Positions 13,901-28,900 of a DNA stretch of 64,000 nucleotides are shown piece by piece; positions within the stretch are counted from its first letter, which is position 1, and each line of letters begins with the position of its first letter. The DNA is from Hymenolepis diminuta (Eukaryota > Platyhelminthes > Cestoda > Cyclophyllidea > Hymenolepididae). The stretch is taken from NCBI GenBank assembly GCA_900708905.1, contig CAADRB010000040.1:395576-459575 (forward strand), given 5' to 3'. The position numbers and the translations under genes are program-made. A model generated the notes under the pieces. The model had not been told where the DNA came from. It saw only the letters and a list, made by a program, of their open reading frames with translations, and ran no database searches.

Positions 13901-16900
13901 GCGGATAATTATACTTTCAAAGGAAATGGTAGAATTTTAGAATTATAATTTCCCTGAAATTTATTAGATCGTTCTGTTATTATTGTTGCCCACAGTAGAA
14001 CAAACGAAAAATTACAATTTTTAATTGCGGTAAACAACTGAAAGCAGTTAACAGAAAATACAATAAATGATAAAGAGGAGGAGATGGAAAAGATACTGAG
14101 AGCAACGTCAAGGTATCAAAGAACCTTACTTTATTTGATCTCTAGACCGGGTTGTGTAGTATTAATTAACTAGGTAGCTCACTTTCCAAAATTCAAACTT
14201 CGTGATTGGTCCTCTAGATTGCAGCAAATGCTTGTCTATGTTGGTCAGGGCTTAGCTCACGGGTTCGATTTAGTCAAGAAGAGTCAGTCTTATCACCTCA
14301 TTTCAATTTTTTTCCAACAGTTGGGAAGGCAAAGTGATTTTATTTGATACTCGACAGCTTACCGTCTTAATGTAGCCTCAAGTTCTACGTTCCAATTTTT
14401 CTGCCGATATAGTTATGATATACTGATCCTCCTAGGATCCTTATGATTGAATGAAAAAAAGTAAACTCTTATAAATTTTGTACTGTTAAAGGAATACATT
14501 GATGGACTGCCTTTTCATATGATGAACGTTCACTTTGATTGATAGACAAATTTAATGTTGAAATGCTTTTATTGTTTGTTCTCAACCCATTAAAACTGAA
14601 TTTGAAGCACTTATGCTGAAATAAAGTGACATATATTAGATTCTTCTGATTGAGGATTTTTAGAGCTGCAAGCCGGAAGTGTTGGCGCTCAGCCATTCGT
14701 TGGATTTTGCTGAATTTAAAGAGTATTCCTTATATACGCTAATTTATTTGTTTCACCTTCAATTATTTCGTAACGAGATCCTATTATCAATCCTCTACTA
14801 AACTTTCGGTCTTAATATATCCAGCTTCCTTAATTAACGTGTCCTCTCTATCACTTCGTATCTACGGTAACACTAGCCTTCGGGTAGTCAGCTTTTGCAA
14901 TAACGTCATGGCATAATCGATGGATCAACATATGACTGGTTATTAAAATCAGCGGTAACTTGAATGACCTCTCGAAATATACACACGGACGCTCTCTGGC
15001 CAACAAATTCACATTGGGTTACTGCATTGCACGCATTGGGTCGCAGCATAAATATTTCACCTCTGTCATTTTTTTTCCCATTTTCCTCTCTACCGCTGTC
15101 GTTCTTCAATAAAGACTATCCACCTGTCTCCGTTCCTTTTTTCTCCTGACTGCTCTGGAATATTTCGACCACAACAAATCAGTATAATTATTTGGCTTTC
15201 TCTAACTGATAAAATAAGATTAGGTTACTAGTACGTACTGAGGTTTAGAGCTATGGGAAAAAATGTTCGATTTAAGGACAGGAATTGAATTGGCATAGAT
15301 ATTATTCGCTGCTAAACATTTTTCTGCGAGGCAGAATCTGTGAGCTTCTTAATTATAATCTTATCCTGTTAACACTAATATGAGGAATAAATTTGGATGA
15401 AATCAGTATTCGTACGGTGGAGTAGAATGCGATTTTAATACTGTACTGTTTTTTTGTGGGTAGTGTCTTATTTAGTTTCAGCGAAATATTCTTCTCTGCT
15501 CTTATTTCACAAATGCACCAAACTGAATCAAACCTTTATATCAAGTATAAGACATAGGCAATCGTAATTCACCGAAATAAAATAGATATTTTTTAATGCT
15601 TTGGCTCCTACGATGGCTTATTGGTAATTTAAAAAATTATTTTATGGTTTTTGCAACTGAAGTCCTAATTATTGTTAATGCATCGATCTACTTAAAGTAG
15701 TACATATCCGGAAGATAAGAATAAAGTGAGTCTAGGCATTCCTTTGTTGAATATACAATTCTTATTGCATCGAAGACGAAAGGAGGGCGTCAACGTATAT
15801 CATTGAGCAGAGAATTGCCCTGGGCTAAGCCAATTAAAACAGCGGCATTTAGATAATGGCAAAGGGTGGCTGAGAGAGGAATTGGATAAACCAGTTATTT
15901 AATCACTTCATTTGGGAATAGACTGGCTAAGGACATGAAATTTGACTTTAGGAACTATTCTATCCAGCAATGTTTATATCTATCTAATTCGTATAGTTGT
16001 GACGGACTGAATTTTGCTCAACTCACATATTTACTGAAAATAAGTAGTGATGACTTTTAATTGAAAAGAAACTTAAACAAATGACACGCTAATCTTACTG
16101 ATAGTATAATTTACCATTTATCCTTCATATCGATATTTAGGTATTTCCTGGACTGAGGTTGTTTGCAATGTGCCCTCTTCACTGCCTCTCCGAGATCACG
16201 AGCATCTGGTTTCCGTGAGTGCTGGAGCTCGTAGTATCTGGTTGTTATCGAATACTGGACGCACATGGTTCAATACAATTTCGGCATTAGTCGATACAAA
16301 AGCGGCTGCAACTGCAGTTGGAGGTTCTTTGAATCTGAAATCTATAAAGCGAAGATCGTTCTGGTGGCCTATGTCGGGAAGGCTTGTCGGTTTAGCCGTC
16401 AGTCCCTTTGACCAGGTGCGGTGTTTGATGAAAATGCTTCATTAACCGTAGTTCTACATAAATATTTCGAGTAAGAGTTAGTAGACGTTTCGTTTTGTAT
16501 TTATCGTTTTGTCCTATGGAATGGTAAAATTTGTCATCAGAAACGGAAACAAGAGAATGGTGAATTTATATTTAATGAATAACAAATCTCGATTTTACTT
16601 TAGCTATTTGAAAATATCTAATCGCCAATTTGTTTTTATGGAAAAGACACAACAGAAGAAATTCTAACTGATGTTTGAAATTATAAATATTTGGATGATA
16701 TCAATTCGCGTTTTGCTAAATTTGAAAAAAAAAGGATATTTTACGGTCATTGAATGGATTGCGCCCAACCTTATACCACCTTAATTTATCTTTCATTCTA
16801 ATAACGGAATTCATCAACAGACGTCAGAATTCACTTTAATGTACGGTTTATATTGAGGAAATAGTTGTTGAAACCGAGACATCTTGCGAGTATTTCGTGT

Positions 16901-19900
16901 CTATTTTAAGAATAAAGAAGTTCGTTTCTCAAATGTGCATATTTTGTATACCTACAGTTTAAGTTTATTTAACTATTATGCATGATTACAATACATGTAG
17001 AAGTATAGCACTTCTTGTTCTAAAGCAGAACAGGATATTGTGTATGGGTTTATATTTATTACAATCTTATACTCAGGGTCAAACCTCAGTACAAGAATAC
17101 ACGTTCTTGAAATCGTATATAATATGATGTAAAACGCAAAAAAGGGTGTAAATAGACGAGAATAGAGTTATGGGAGTTTTAATAATCCATTTTTGGAGAT
17201 TGGTATTAGTCGTTTCTTTCGTATTCTTCCATTTTTAAGTAAGGTTTTCCAACGGAAATCTTATCATTTTGCAATTAGATCATAAATGATGTTAAGGATA
17301 TGCAAAATAAATGAAATCAAATCGAAATGTTTGCAAGATGTGGGAAACGCTTCAATATGGGATTCTATAGAATGACATAATGAACTGAAAAGATTTATCT
17401 CTGCTAAATGATTCTGAATGTTTATATCTTCTGCATTATCTTCCATTGAAGGTATTTGCTTTGGATCTTCATACAAATCGTCTGATCTATCGTAGTGGAA
17501 TTACTCCTGAAACTCCCGGTGGACAATCATGGTTTGCACTGGATCTTCCCATTCTTCCAACTTTTGACGATGAACTCAAAGTCGACACTTCTGGAGATCA
17601 GGAGGGACCCCTTCTTCCCTTGTGTCCTCCACAGGAAGAGGTTATCCAATTGATAGGTCGAGTTCTTCAATTGACAAATCTGAGCTTCGATCACACAACT
17701 GATGAAAATCTAGAACGCTTGAGTGTTCCTGAAGGTATGTTTATTAAGTTTGATACCTTCTCTTACTACAAATCCCTCAGAGGCTTACTACCGATGCGTT
17801 ATCCTACTTAACTATCTGTAATATGTTTCTTGTTGGTTTGAAGCATTTCTTGCATACTTTGTGGTAGACGTTTATTCATCACTATGAATACGATTACTTT
17901 GTTCGACTTTCATTTTCTTGGTATAAATCTAGAGAGTGTTGTCCAGCAGCAATTAATGTTAATTATGATTTGACAACATTGCTTTTAACAAAATCATAGC
18001 TATCGAATAAAATAATTTCATGTGCTCATTGAAAATTTTTCAGTATCAGAATTTATCACTATCGTACGTTTATTTGATATTTAGTCGTGGTTATTACCAG
18101 GTTACGTCCCTCTGAAAATTACTGTTATTCAGTTCGTTACAATAATCGACAGATTCTAGGAATTTCCATTTGATGCAATATTAATTGAAAAGAAAAAATC
18201 CGATATATGTTGAAGTGAAAATATTCATTCCTGAAATCAACCTCGTTATTTTTATGCATCACGTTTTCCCGCTCCATACAGAAAATCATAAAAATTTATC
18301 CTCAACAAGGAAGAAGCATCTAGATATTAAAATTGAAAATAGGCCCATATTAGAAGTATGAAGTAATGTTAACGTATCGAATGGATTTTGTATTTTGGAT
18401 TCATCTTACTTAATGAGCTTAGTTTATTACTTCATGTTCTAATGTTCCAAAATTCAAATTTCCCAATTCGTCTCCCAAGCTCCTGAATAAGTTCATGTCT
18501 ACAACATTCGCTTGATTACGTGGCAACTTTTAGAAACACCATTATTATAATCTTATTGAATCGAAGTCAATACTGTTTCACTTTTTCCTATTTTAGATTA
18601 CGACGCAAGTGCTATGGATCAGCTTTCACGAGTACGTTTCTGGATCCTATGCTATTTGTGTTTTTCGTATTAAGATTCAGAATATAATTTGCTACCCTTA
18701 TTACAGCAGATATCGCCTGGTATTATCTTGAGTAACAAGATTCGTAGGCTCTTTACTCCTAAACATCGAAACCAAATCAACAACTTTTTCGGTAGTTTTC
18801 GATATCTTCTCGACAAGGATTCCTCGGCAGAGAAGAATGATTCTTCTTCAAGGTTCTCTGAAGATCGGTCACTTCCGAAAATCGGCTATCCTCCTGCTCG
18901 TTTGATGTTTGTCTGGGCTGGGGCAATGAATTCTCCGGTTGAACAAAATATTCCCAGTAGATGGAGGATAGCATCCCTCTTGACTGGTAAGTAAATTGAT
19001 TTGGAACTCAAGTTGCGCCGGTCTCTCTGTAATCAACATTCATGCTGGAGGCCACGAGATCAATGCCCATCTCGTGATGAACATCCAGTGGTGTTAATTC
19101 TGGTTAGCAGGAGAGATAGAATGTGACAACGCCTCCAGAATGTCATCTCTCTACCCGATTCAAGTGTTGTGAACACTTCTCTTAATGAGGTTGAGAGGTT
19201 ATTGACCGTAGTTCGAGAGAAGATGGAGGTAGTTAGATGAAGTGTTTATACAGTAACACAAAATCTGTTTATGGGTGTAGGGTTTTTTTCAAAGTAGTGT
19301 ATTCTTCGTAAATATATCTGGTCATTTCAGCCGGGTGTCGCTGTACGTGTGTGTCTGTCTTTAATCTCATCAGAATTCTGATGCTGTATTGCAGCATGTT
19401 ACAAATAGAAAACTTCTGAAATTCAAGTACTTCGGGTGCATAAAGAATGAACTACTTCTTTACCCGAATTGAAATTATTGCATTGAAAAAATGCTAGAAA
19501 TTGTTTTCATGGAACAGAAATGTGTAGAGGAATTTTATTTAGCTGCATCTCAGGTATGATTTGGATGTAGGGTATATAGCTTTCAACACAATATTTACTG
19601 AGCACAGAAGAAATCTAAATAGAAGAATTTCCGTTTTGAAATCAAGATTTCTGTAATTCGGATCTCTTTCCGTAGAAAACCTCAATTCTTCAATGTTTGG
19701 TTGGAGGTTGAAGGTCAGTAAGTGAAAATTATGGTAGATGTATGTTTCTAGGGTGTACTTTTGAGTAAATTTTCATTTTCTACAGTTCATTCATTTCAAA
19801 ATTGCCTGAAGAATGTCTAGCCTAACTGACCAAGTTTAATAGATTGGATAGTAGTCTCATTCTCATCTTTTAGGTTAGAGAGTCATTTTTTGCTATATGT

Positions 19901-22900
19901 TAGCGGGATTTTTCTCTTCGTATTGCTAATGCAGCAATATGAAACTAACTTGCATGAATTTACCATATCTAAACTCATTAGAATTATAGAAATGCTCCAA
20001 ACTACTTGAAACTTGCGGTCTTTTTTTTATCAAATTTCATTATTTTAAAAAAGTTTAATTCTGCTAAAATGAATTATTACAATTTTCGCTCTTCTAAAAT
20101 TCCCTGTATTGATTGGTCACGTTTTTGCTAGTCTAACACATTTGTGCATTTTGAATGAGGTGTCCTGAATTCGGCTGAGAGTACTTAGAGTTGGGAATGT
20201 TAATTCAATTATTTTAGGTGAGTCTGAGGGTTTCGGTTTGTGCAATCTATTATGTTAAGTCGAAATGTCATCGATATTTTCGATAAAGAATTGAAGCGTT
20301 TTTATTTGCTAGATGTATTTAGACGTATATTTTGGTTAAGGATTAAACAGCAGTTTGTTTGAGTATATCTTATAGTTTATAGGTATCCGTACTCGAGAGC
20401 CTTAGCTGACTCCACGTTGAGAGAAATTTTTTATGAAGAAAATTCCATTCGGTCGTTCCTCATTAACCGGAATGTGTGTATTAATTGGCCTCAAGTACAT
20501 GCTATTTGTAAGTTCACTGTCACCATGTCCCATAGTATTAGGGCTGTTATGTTCACGTTTCCATTTTATTCGGAATTCTTAGCAGATTTGGGCAGTCAGA
20601 TATTCTACTTCATTTATCACGCGGTTCCACGCATAATTTCCACTTTCAATTGCATAAGGTAACCGAGTGTATTTTTGTTGGGAGAGGTGCTAGCCTAATG
20701 ATATTGAAGCGTGTTTAATACACAAATTTTATTTCGCTTTGAATTGGATGATGACGAAATATTTAATCAGTCCCACATTACCCTCCTGACATTCGATGTT
20801 TTTCTTTTTACCTTTATTTTATATCAATTCAACCTCCAATCTGTGATTGGCTAGCATAAACTGTGAGGTTATTTCATATTCCATTCATAACCTAAAACAT
20901 CAAATAATTTAAACAACCTCTTGCTAATACGCACACGCTAGGTCTCCGCAGTTATCACATCAGATCTCCATGTCAACATTTCCCTTCTAGCTGCTAATAA
21001 TCAATATGGGCTCATTCACCTGGTTCACGTCCCTTCTAATTTTGTCTACCACAATTCTCTGCGAAAGTGTCATTCAATCATTGAGGAACTATTGAGCATT
21101 ATCAACAAATATTGGTGGTTATTGCAATCTTTTAGAAGCAGTAAAAAGGCTTTACATATGTAATCAGGGATTATATCAGTGATGTAACGGTCGGGATGGG
21201 CGTCTGCAAAATCAGACGTTTGATACTCATAGCAACATATTCAATGAGCCGATTAAAATTCATCAATAAAGGGAGGATCGAATGTGAATTACTCAACAGT
21301 GAAGCTCTACTTCTTCCCAAGATAGACGTTGAAAACCCTTAATATTCGAGGAAAAAGAATTGGACGAATGTTTTATAATAGAATTGTAATACGGATGAAA
21401 TGAGTGACCCACAACACAACTGTAATACAGGAATAAGTATATTCTAATAAATAGGTTTTAATGCAAGCGTCGAAATCATATTTTCATTTCATGTTTTAAT
21501 ATACATTACAATACCAAATAAAAAAGAACATAAATAAAACTACATCCTTTCAATTGAAGTGATGTGTCATTATTGAAAATTACAGTTATCAACTATTAAT
21601 TATCTATTTTAGGTAGTTTGCAATGAGAAAATAATAATTATTATGCAGTTGATAAATTTATTTTGCCTATCACAGTAAGCGTTTCAGAATAACCAACATG
21701 GAAATCGGTTTTCTTTGTCCTCTTCATAAGTTAGTAAATGTTGCAAGTCCAACAAACACATCCTATGTTCAGAAACCTAAGTTAAGTTTGAGAGTTGACT
21801 ACTAAAATATCAACTTACCACAGCATTAAGTTTATCATCTGAGCTCATAATAGGACCCAATTTTGGCAGATCGTGGAGCAAGATTCGATCTGTGATTAGT
21901 CCAGGAAATCGACTCTCAACCCGCTTTACTCGATGATAGAGCTCCTCCTGAATGTTGCATTTGTAGAATGATTTTGCGCCTGGTCGAATTCTACTAAGAT
22001 AGTCATCGTCATCGTGGATCAACATGTTGAACTGAGAGCCCACCTGAGTGAAGGCGATTTGCGCAGTGGAGTGAAAATTTCCATTTGTGCGCAATATTCT
22101 CATTATTCCATTTAAACAAAAGGAAAATTTTAAATTGATGGATCGATTTTATAAAATATAATTAATTTATTAAGTTTGTTTTGTTTAGTATTTATTATTA
22201 GTTTAATTATTTTTTTTTGTGACAGATCGAAAGAATATGATTCCGTACTTTTCATTGGATATGGATACTTCGTCTCCTGGATGGTTTCAACAGATTGAGA
22301 GTTCTCTCACTCCTTCCGGGTCTCAGTGTTATCTAAAAGGTTTAGAATTTACCAAAATCTTTGAAGAACCGGTAAGATGGCAGCAGGAGAAATTTTCATT
22401 AATATAACCTAACTTAATATACAGAACACTTGAATATCTTAATCTTTGAGTACGTTAATTTAATACGTATAATGAATATTCCTATTATTATTGCCCACCA
22501 TAATACAAAAAATTCAATAATTTATAATTATGGAAAGCAAATGACATTGAATAATGATATGTCCAACCCATGATAACGGGGGGGGGGGGATCAAAAAACG
22601 CAAATAGCAGCGTCAAAGTATCAAAGCGTCTTACTTCATTTAATTTTTTGCCTCGAGTTGTACAATATTTAACAGAGAGGCAGTTCACGTTCAAAATTCA
22701 AATTTCAGGATTTGTCCCCGGGATTGTAGAGAATAATTATCTACGACATTTAGTGCTTATTGACCGGTATTATTTAATCAAGAGGGGTCGGTTTTGCCAC
22801 TTCAATTTTTGTTCTTTCAATGGTGATGAGAACAGCCAACCGTACTATTTAGTTCTTGTCCAAAAGGAATAGTTGTATGCGGGTTTCTCTTCAGGGCTCC

Positions 22901-25900
22901 TTGAAGATATTTTCTTCCTACCTAAGTTAAATGCTTTACTAATATCCTTTAACGAGATTCGACAGTTTATATCCACATATGGACTATGATTTCATGATTT
23001 TCAAAAAAATTAAAGTTTCATAAATTAATTTCATCAATAATTTAGTTGGATAGGTTAAATAAATATCCAATTAATATTAATTGACAGATTTAAATTATCG
23101 TAGATAAAATGTAGTGGGGGCTTAATGTCAAGATTGAGCCTAGAGAATTTGATTAAAGTATTCATAAAAAACAGGAATACTCAATCCTTTATTAATGTTG
23201 GCGTTATTTCTCCACTTCAATCAAATCTGAATGAATCCGCCCTGGGACTATCGTAAATCCTTTTTTTCCTTTTTATACCGTGCTCAGTTGCGAAATTCAT
23301 CTTTGAGTGCCAAATGTACACTTGCTATGCAATTACTAAGGTCAGATATTCGTTGTCATGGTGTTGGGGCTTCGGTGTTTTGAGTGACTGTTGATGTTTT
23401 TGGCGATTTATGTAAAATTTCTTCAATTACGCATCGGAATTCGAGGATGTGAGAAGAAGAACTAGGTTAAATGATTTATGACAGGGATCACCCGGGATGA
23501 AGCGTCCTGTTAACCGTCTTTACTTTCAAATAGCGATATTTATATACATTTTTTGAACGAGAATGAATAGTCAGAAACACAGGGATCGATCGTGAATGAC
23601 TTGTGATGATAGACAATTTATAAGCACCATCTATGCTTGTCTCGTCGTTGTAATTCATATGTGCAGATTTGTCAATTTCAGCTCTGATTCCTTTATGATT
23701 ATGAAAAGATCTTTAGGGAGCGACAAGTCTGTATTGTATAGGGCTTCATTTGACCAATATTAATAAATGGATTTAGAACTCACAATATATCAGTTACATT
23801 TCTTTTCTTCCTAGGCGCCTTGGACTGAAACTTTCACAATTGAAGTTTTACGAGCACCGTTTAGCTACTCTAAAGACCGTTATAAAAGCCCATGGGTCGC
23901 AAAACAGGCTGTTATTACTCATTTTTCATCTCCATCACATTTCATTGAATTTTCACTTACCAATCTCCCCAACCCATCTGGTTTATCTCCTTCTGAAGAG
24001 CCAATAGAAACTACTCCATCTTCTCTGGTATGTTTCGTTAGAATGTAAACACTTGTGATTTTCCATATCAAGCTTCCACCTTATTCTTCCTTCCCAATTG
24101 CAGATTTCAAACAAATTAACTACTAATGATATCGTCTGGACAGGGTTTATTGATTCCCTCTCCTCTCTTCTACCTCGAAATGCTGGAATTGGACGTCAAA
24201 TATTCTCTGGTAACGTACCCATTCGTAAACCAGGCGAAGAGAATCTACCTGAAGTTCCAAAACGAACATTTACTCTCCCCTCTTCCCCCGGTCAATTGGT
24301 CACTATTTTCGTTCATGAAGAGAAGGTGTCCTCTTCAACGACTGAATCTCATGTTGAAGAGCAAACATTGTATGAAAACGAGGAGGGAAGTTGTGGAATT
24401 CTTGATGAGCGATCCACGGTGGTTAAGAGCAATGTGATTCCCAGATGGATTATGAGATTTCCCTCAAAAGCCGAGGCATCTTCCTGGTTGGCGAAGGTGC
24501 GATCTCCCACAGAAGTATTGCCATCTACTGGAAGGATTTGGATGGTTACTGAACAGGCCGAAGTATTTTGGTCTATGGGCACGAGTTTTGATGGTAATTT
24601 GACGTGGAATAAGGTTCGTTGACCGCTTAAAAGCTTTTTACAAATTTTATAGTCAAGAATATTATTATATTTTGTTCCCAGATCGGAGGTCACTTTGCCC
24701 GGGTAGAGAGTATCTCTCTTTCTGGTCAAGGTGGAGGACAGGTGACCTGGGCCTTGGGATACAATGGGACTCCCTGGGTTCTCCGTGATGATTGGATCGA
24801 CGGATGCAAAACGCGTTTAAATTATTCAAGCAAGCAGTTTCCATTCAACACTCCCCATTTCCAAACAGATATTCGGCAATTCCGGGTTTATGAATTTCAA
24901 TCTAGACGCATCATCCACGGATATTCCTCCAGGTTAGTGCTCCATCACTAAGACTACTAGTAGTATTGATAGGATCCATCGGACACCAATTCTTATTTCG
25001 ACTGCTTTCTAGCTTTTCCCTTGTACTTTATCGAAAAAGTGAATAAAAAATGCGAAATGTACGAAACTGTCTGCTACGATCCACGATTATATATTTACTG
25101 AATCATGGAGTATGAAGATGATTTCACATTGAAATCAAATCAGATCATTTGTTTACCTTGTATTAATTTCCAATTACGTATTTTTTGATTGAAGGACAAT
25201 GTAATCCCATAGTATTAGAAGGATACTAGTAAGAAATTGAACTAATACCAATAAAAGAGGGAATCTTCATACTTACGAAATAAATTCTATGCTAATTCCA
25301 ACCGGCCATTTCACTGATTTGTCATAGCACACCCTAAGTGCTTCCTACATCTGGTATGTCCACGATATTAAGTTACTAGTCGTGAATACTGACCGTCTCC
25401 CGATTTGGTAAGAATTTTGTATTATGTGATAAATCCAGGACACAACACGTCCTAGACACCCACCTTTTGTTTATGTTTGTTATGCACAATCCCACCTGCT
25501 TTTAAATTTAATAGACGTATTCCGCCACTCTCAGTACTCTAATTCTTGGGGTACAATGAGGCTAGCAATTTAGTGGCACGAGGTTAGTAAACTAGTACCG
25601 GGAACATTTTAAAAATATTAGAAAGTTCTACACTTGTGTCGCGACACCCTCATCCACGGCCGCCAAATTGCCAGTCCCATCATACCCGAAGTTAGAAGAT
25701 GAGATTGCATCTATTCGGAATAGGATTGTGTTTTAGGAGTAAATTTGACACAGCTTTACCAGGATAGCTCATTAGCGAAAGGACATTAGGACATGGAAGC
25801 GTGTTTATGAATGTGAAGGCAGTACAGTTTTCATCCTGATCTGGATATTGGCCAAGATCGAGGTGGAAAAAGGCGAACGTATCGTTGTTTTGGATAGCTC

Positions 25901-28900
25901 TTAGGTTCTCAGAAATTAGTTAACAATACTATTTGACATTTTTTCTTGCTATCATTTATTGGTTGCATCACACACTGTGAAGTGAATAATTTCCAACCTC
26001 ATTCAAAAATTTGTATCTCTAGTAAAGCCTTCAATGAACGCGGTGTTATGTGGTGCCGGGATGCCCAGCATCGTGAACCCTGCAGTCTCTGTGATATCCA
26101 CCTTCCTCCACACAGCGGTCGAGTACATTGGCTCGGCGATTGGGAGGTAGATTTCTCTCCTCTGGCTGGCTGTGCTCCTCACTACGTGCCTGCATTGCTA
26201 CGGAAATCACATAGCATTTCCAGTTGTGGAAATTATGATCCCGAACTTCGCAGCCCCTCTATATCTCCTCACAGATCACCTGGAACTGTTAAAACTGAGG
26301 TCACGTCATCTTCTGTTGGTTCCCTGGAAGTTGTTGTCACAACAACGGTGAATTCGCCTACAGTGACTGTATCCCCTGATCCACATTCTCTACCTCCACC
26401 GAATACTGATTTTAAAGACGGCGGAATGTACGGTGGAAGTGATGAGGGTTTCGTCTACGCTACAACGCCTAGTTGTGATGCCAAAGGATGGATCTATATG
26501 TCTCGGTCATCATCATGTGGGTGAGTAACAGTGGAAGTGGTGTTCATTATTCAGCTTAAATTTGAAAATACTGTCGACTTTTTCATGCGTTAATATTAAT
26601 TGGATCGGGGTATTCTTGAAACATTCCTTTGTTATCGAGGGACATTTATGCGCATTTAAGATCAATTCATTTCATTCTCATTTCAATTATACCACTGAGT
26701 TTTAATTTCACTGCTTGCTAAATGGAGTTCGCTTATTTTTATTTTTAATCACACGACTGGTACCGCCAAAATGTCTCGTTTTGAATTGTGATTCATCGTT
26801 TTCATCAAGGAATTTACTTAGAAGTTTCTACTAACGAATTCTATTCGTATGAATTTTATATATTCATCAATAGGTGATTTTTGTATGGATATTTAATTAC
26901 AGAACCATTGGTAAATTATGGTGGATGTCAAGTAGGCGTAAGCGTCTCGTTAACAGACTATTTGCATTATTAAGTGAAAAATCTTCAATCTTTGGCAAAT
27001 CGAGACTGTTACGTCCTTAGAGGGTTTTATGATAGTAACAGACTACGAAGGTTTTATTGTAGAAAATCACTTAAACAATCAACACGTAAGGATTCTGAGT
27101 TATTTGAAAGAGTGGATGAGTTTAGGAATGTTGCGGGTAATGATAGTTTGTGTATGAAATGAAAGTATCAATACACCACATTCCTTTTCTTTGGGCGATG
27201 CTTGCATACATGTCATCAAAAGGGTGTACCACTAAGACCAATCTACCTATCAATTTTCTTTTTGGCAGATGGGGAGTTAATTCATTCCTAAGAAAGTCAT
27301 TTACCAGCACCCAAAAATCATGAAAACTCCATACATTTAACTTTGTTATAACAGTGCAAATAATAAACTCTCCTTTTCAAGTACTATATGGCAGTTTACT
27401 AGTAAAGTAGTATTCTATGTAAACAACTCATTATATCATTAGTAATAATAGAAAATAGATCCGTTAAGATATATTTCTGTTTTGTTTAGTCATCAAGGTC
27501 ATTGCCCTCGAGGAGGAAATGGTGATGTGAGACACAGAAGATGGATTCGCAGTTGTGCTGTGTGCACTGAGGCCCCATGGCAAGAGGTGGGACCCCTCAA
27601 GGTCAAATCTCTTTCAATGACCCGAACATCTGGTAGCAGCAACAATTGCATTGAAGTATGGGCCGCTACGGAAGCGGGAGAGCTTGTATTTCGAAGGGAT
27701 GTGACACCATCTAATCCTGCTGTAAGCTAATACCTCCCCCATATATTTTCGTATTTAATTCCACCGCGTTCTAGATTTTTCCCTTAAGCTGTGCGTTAGC
27801 ATTTCCTCTTATTGGATAATATTCCTCTCGTCCGTCCTTTTTAAGTGAATCGATATGTTTCAGGCGTTATACTGGATAAAATGTATCCACATTTGATGTC
27901 GTATCTTAAAACCACTTTGTCACGAGGTAACGCCACTCTGGACGCAAAAGTAATTCCGGCCTATTATTTGATCCACTAAATCAGATTGTATCAAAGGTAT
28001 GATTTTGACTAAAGTTTTTAACTTTAAGTATAATATTCACTGAGGAGTGGAGACGAACTTTGAAAGTTGGAGATTGTGATCCGGAAACCAATGATTTCTG
28101 TATAACTCGAGTTGTGATTGGCACCACTATGTCAATAATCCCTCTATAGTTAGGGAATTTGCAGATATTCCACTCAGTTCAGCTATAACGGCGTCTGGCC
28201 GATAATAGGAGGTATATGTTCTCAATAGAAATGTTTGTATTTGTCGGCATTTTTGTAATTCTGCATTTCACAAGTTCGTCTACATTCCCTGATAGTAGAA
28301 GACACACACCTGATTTACCAAGTTCAAAAGATCTCTTGAAAGATCTTACCAATCTTTTTATTTACAGTACTATAAGTTTTCATAAGCTGCGATTTGCAAC
28401 TGGTACACCTTACCTTTCTCTAGTCTATGCTTTTTGGTACTTCCCTAAAATTTTTCAACATTCCTTTGAGTAAAACAGTTACAGTTGCAGTATTGCAAAC
28501 GAAATCTCCTCGTTAGTTGTATACCAATCATAAAGCCGAAGTTTGAATTAAATACTTAGAGGTGTTCTTCTTTTCTTATAAACCACATTTCCCATTCTAA
28601 ATTGCAATGTCCCTTTTAACGGTTAGGGATCTGTTTGGATCCATCACTCAACTCCTCGTCGACTACATTATGTAGCTGCAGCACCAGTTAGCAGTGTTTT
28701 GAAATTATGGGCCATCTGCGCGGACTTTGGACTTCTCTGGCAGCAGGAGTCAGTACTCAGTGATCAACACGGGTCGTCTGATCAATTAAAATGGCGTTGT
28801 CTCGGCTTTTCCCCAACCGGTTCTGCTTGGTATCGACTTGCCCCAGTTTCAGGCCGTATTCTTTGGGCGCTGGATGTTGATGGAAGGCTGTGGGTGTATC

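Larger units (their letters stand above)
18987..22225. other. TECPR1 intron 9
   Basis: 3.2 kb. Contains the nested minus-strand gene at 21684-22103. Near 21185-21235 a CGTCTG/CAGACG hairpin followed by GTTTGATACTC looks like a decayed tRNA anticodon arm and box B. A GC-richer stretch at 19040-19230 is unassigned. Confidence 0.5.

Noticed and set aside
24126..24729. Alternative frames over TECPR1 exon 12 (103 and 126 codons)
   Set aside because: The chosen frame joins both neighbours in phase and contains the PH-end WLAKV and tectonin-like RIWMVTEQAEVFW segments.
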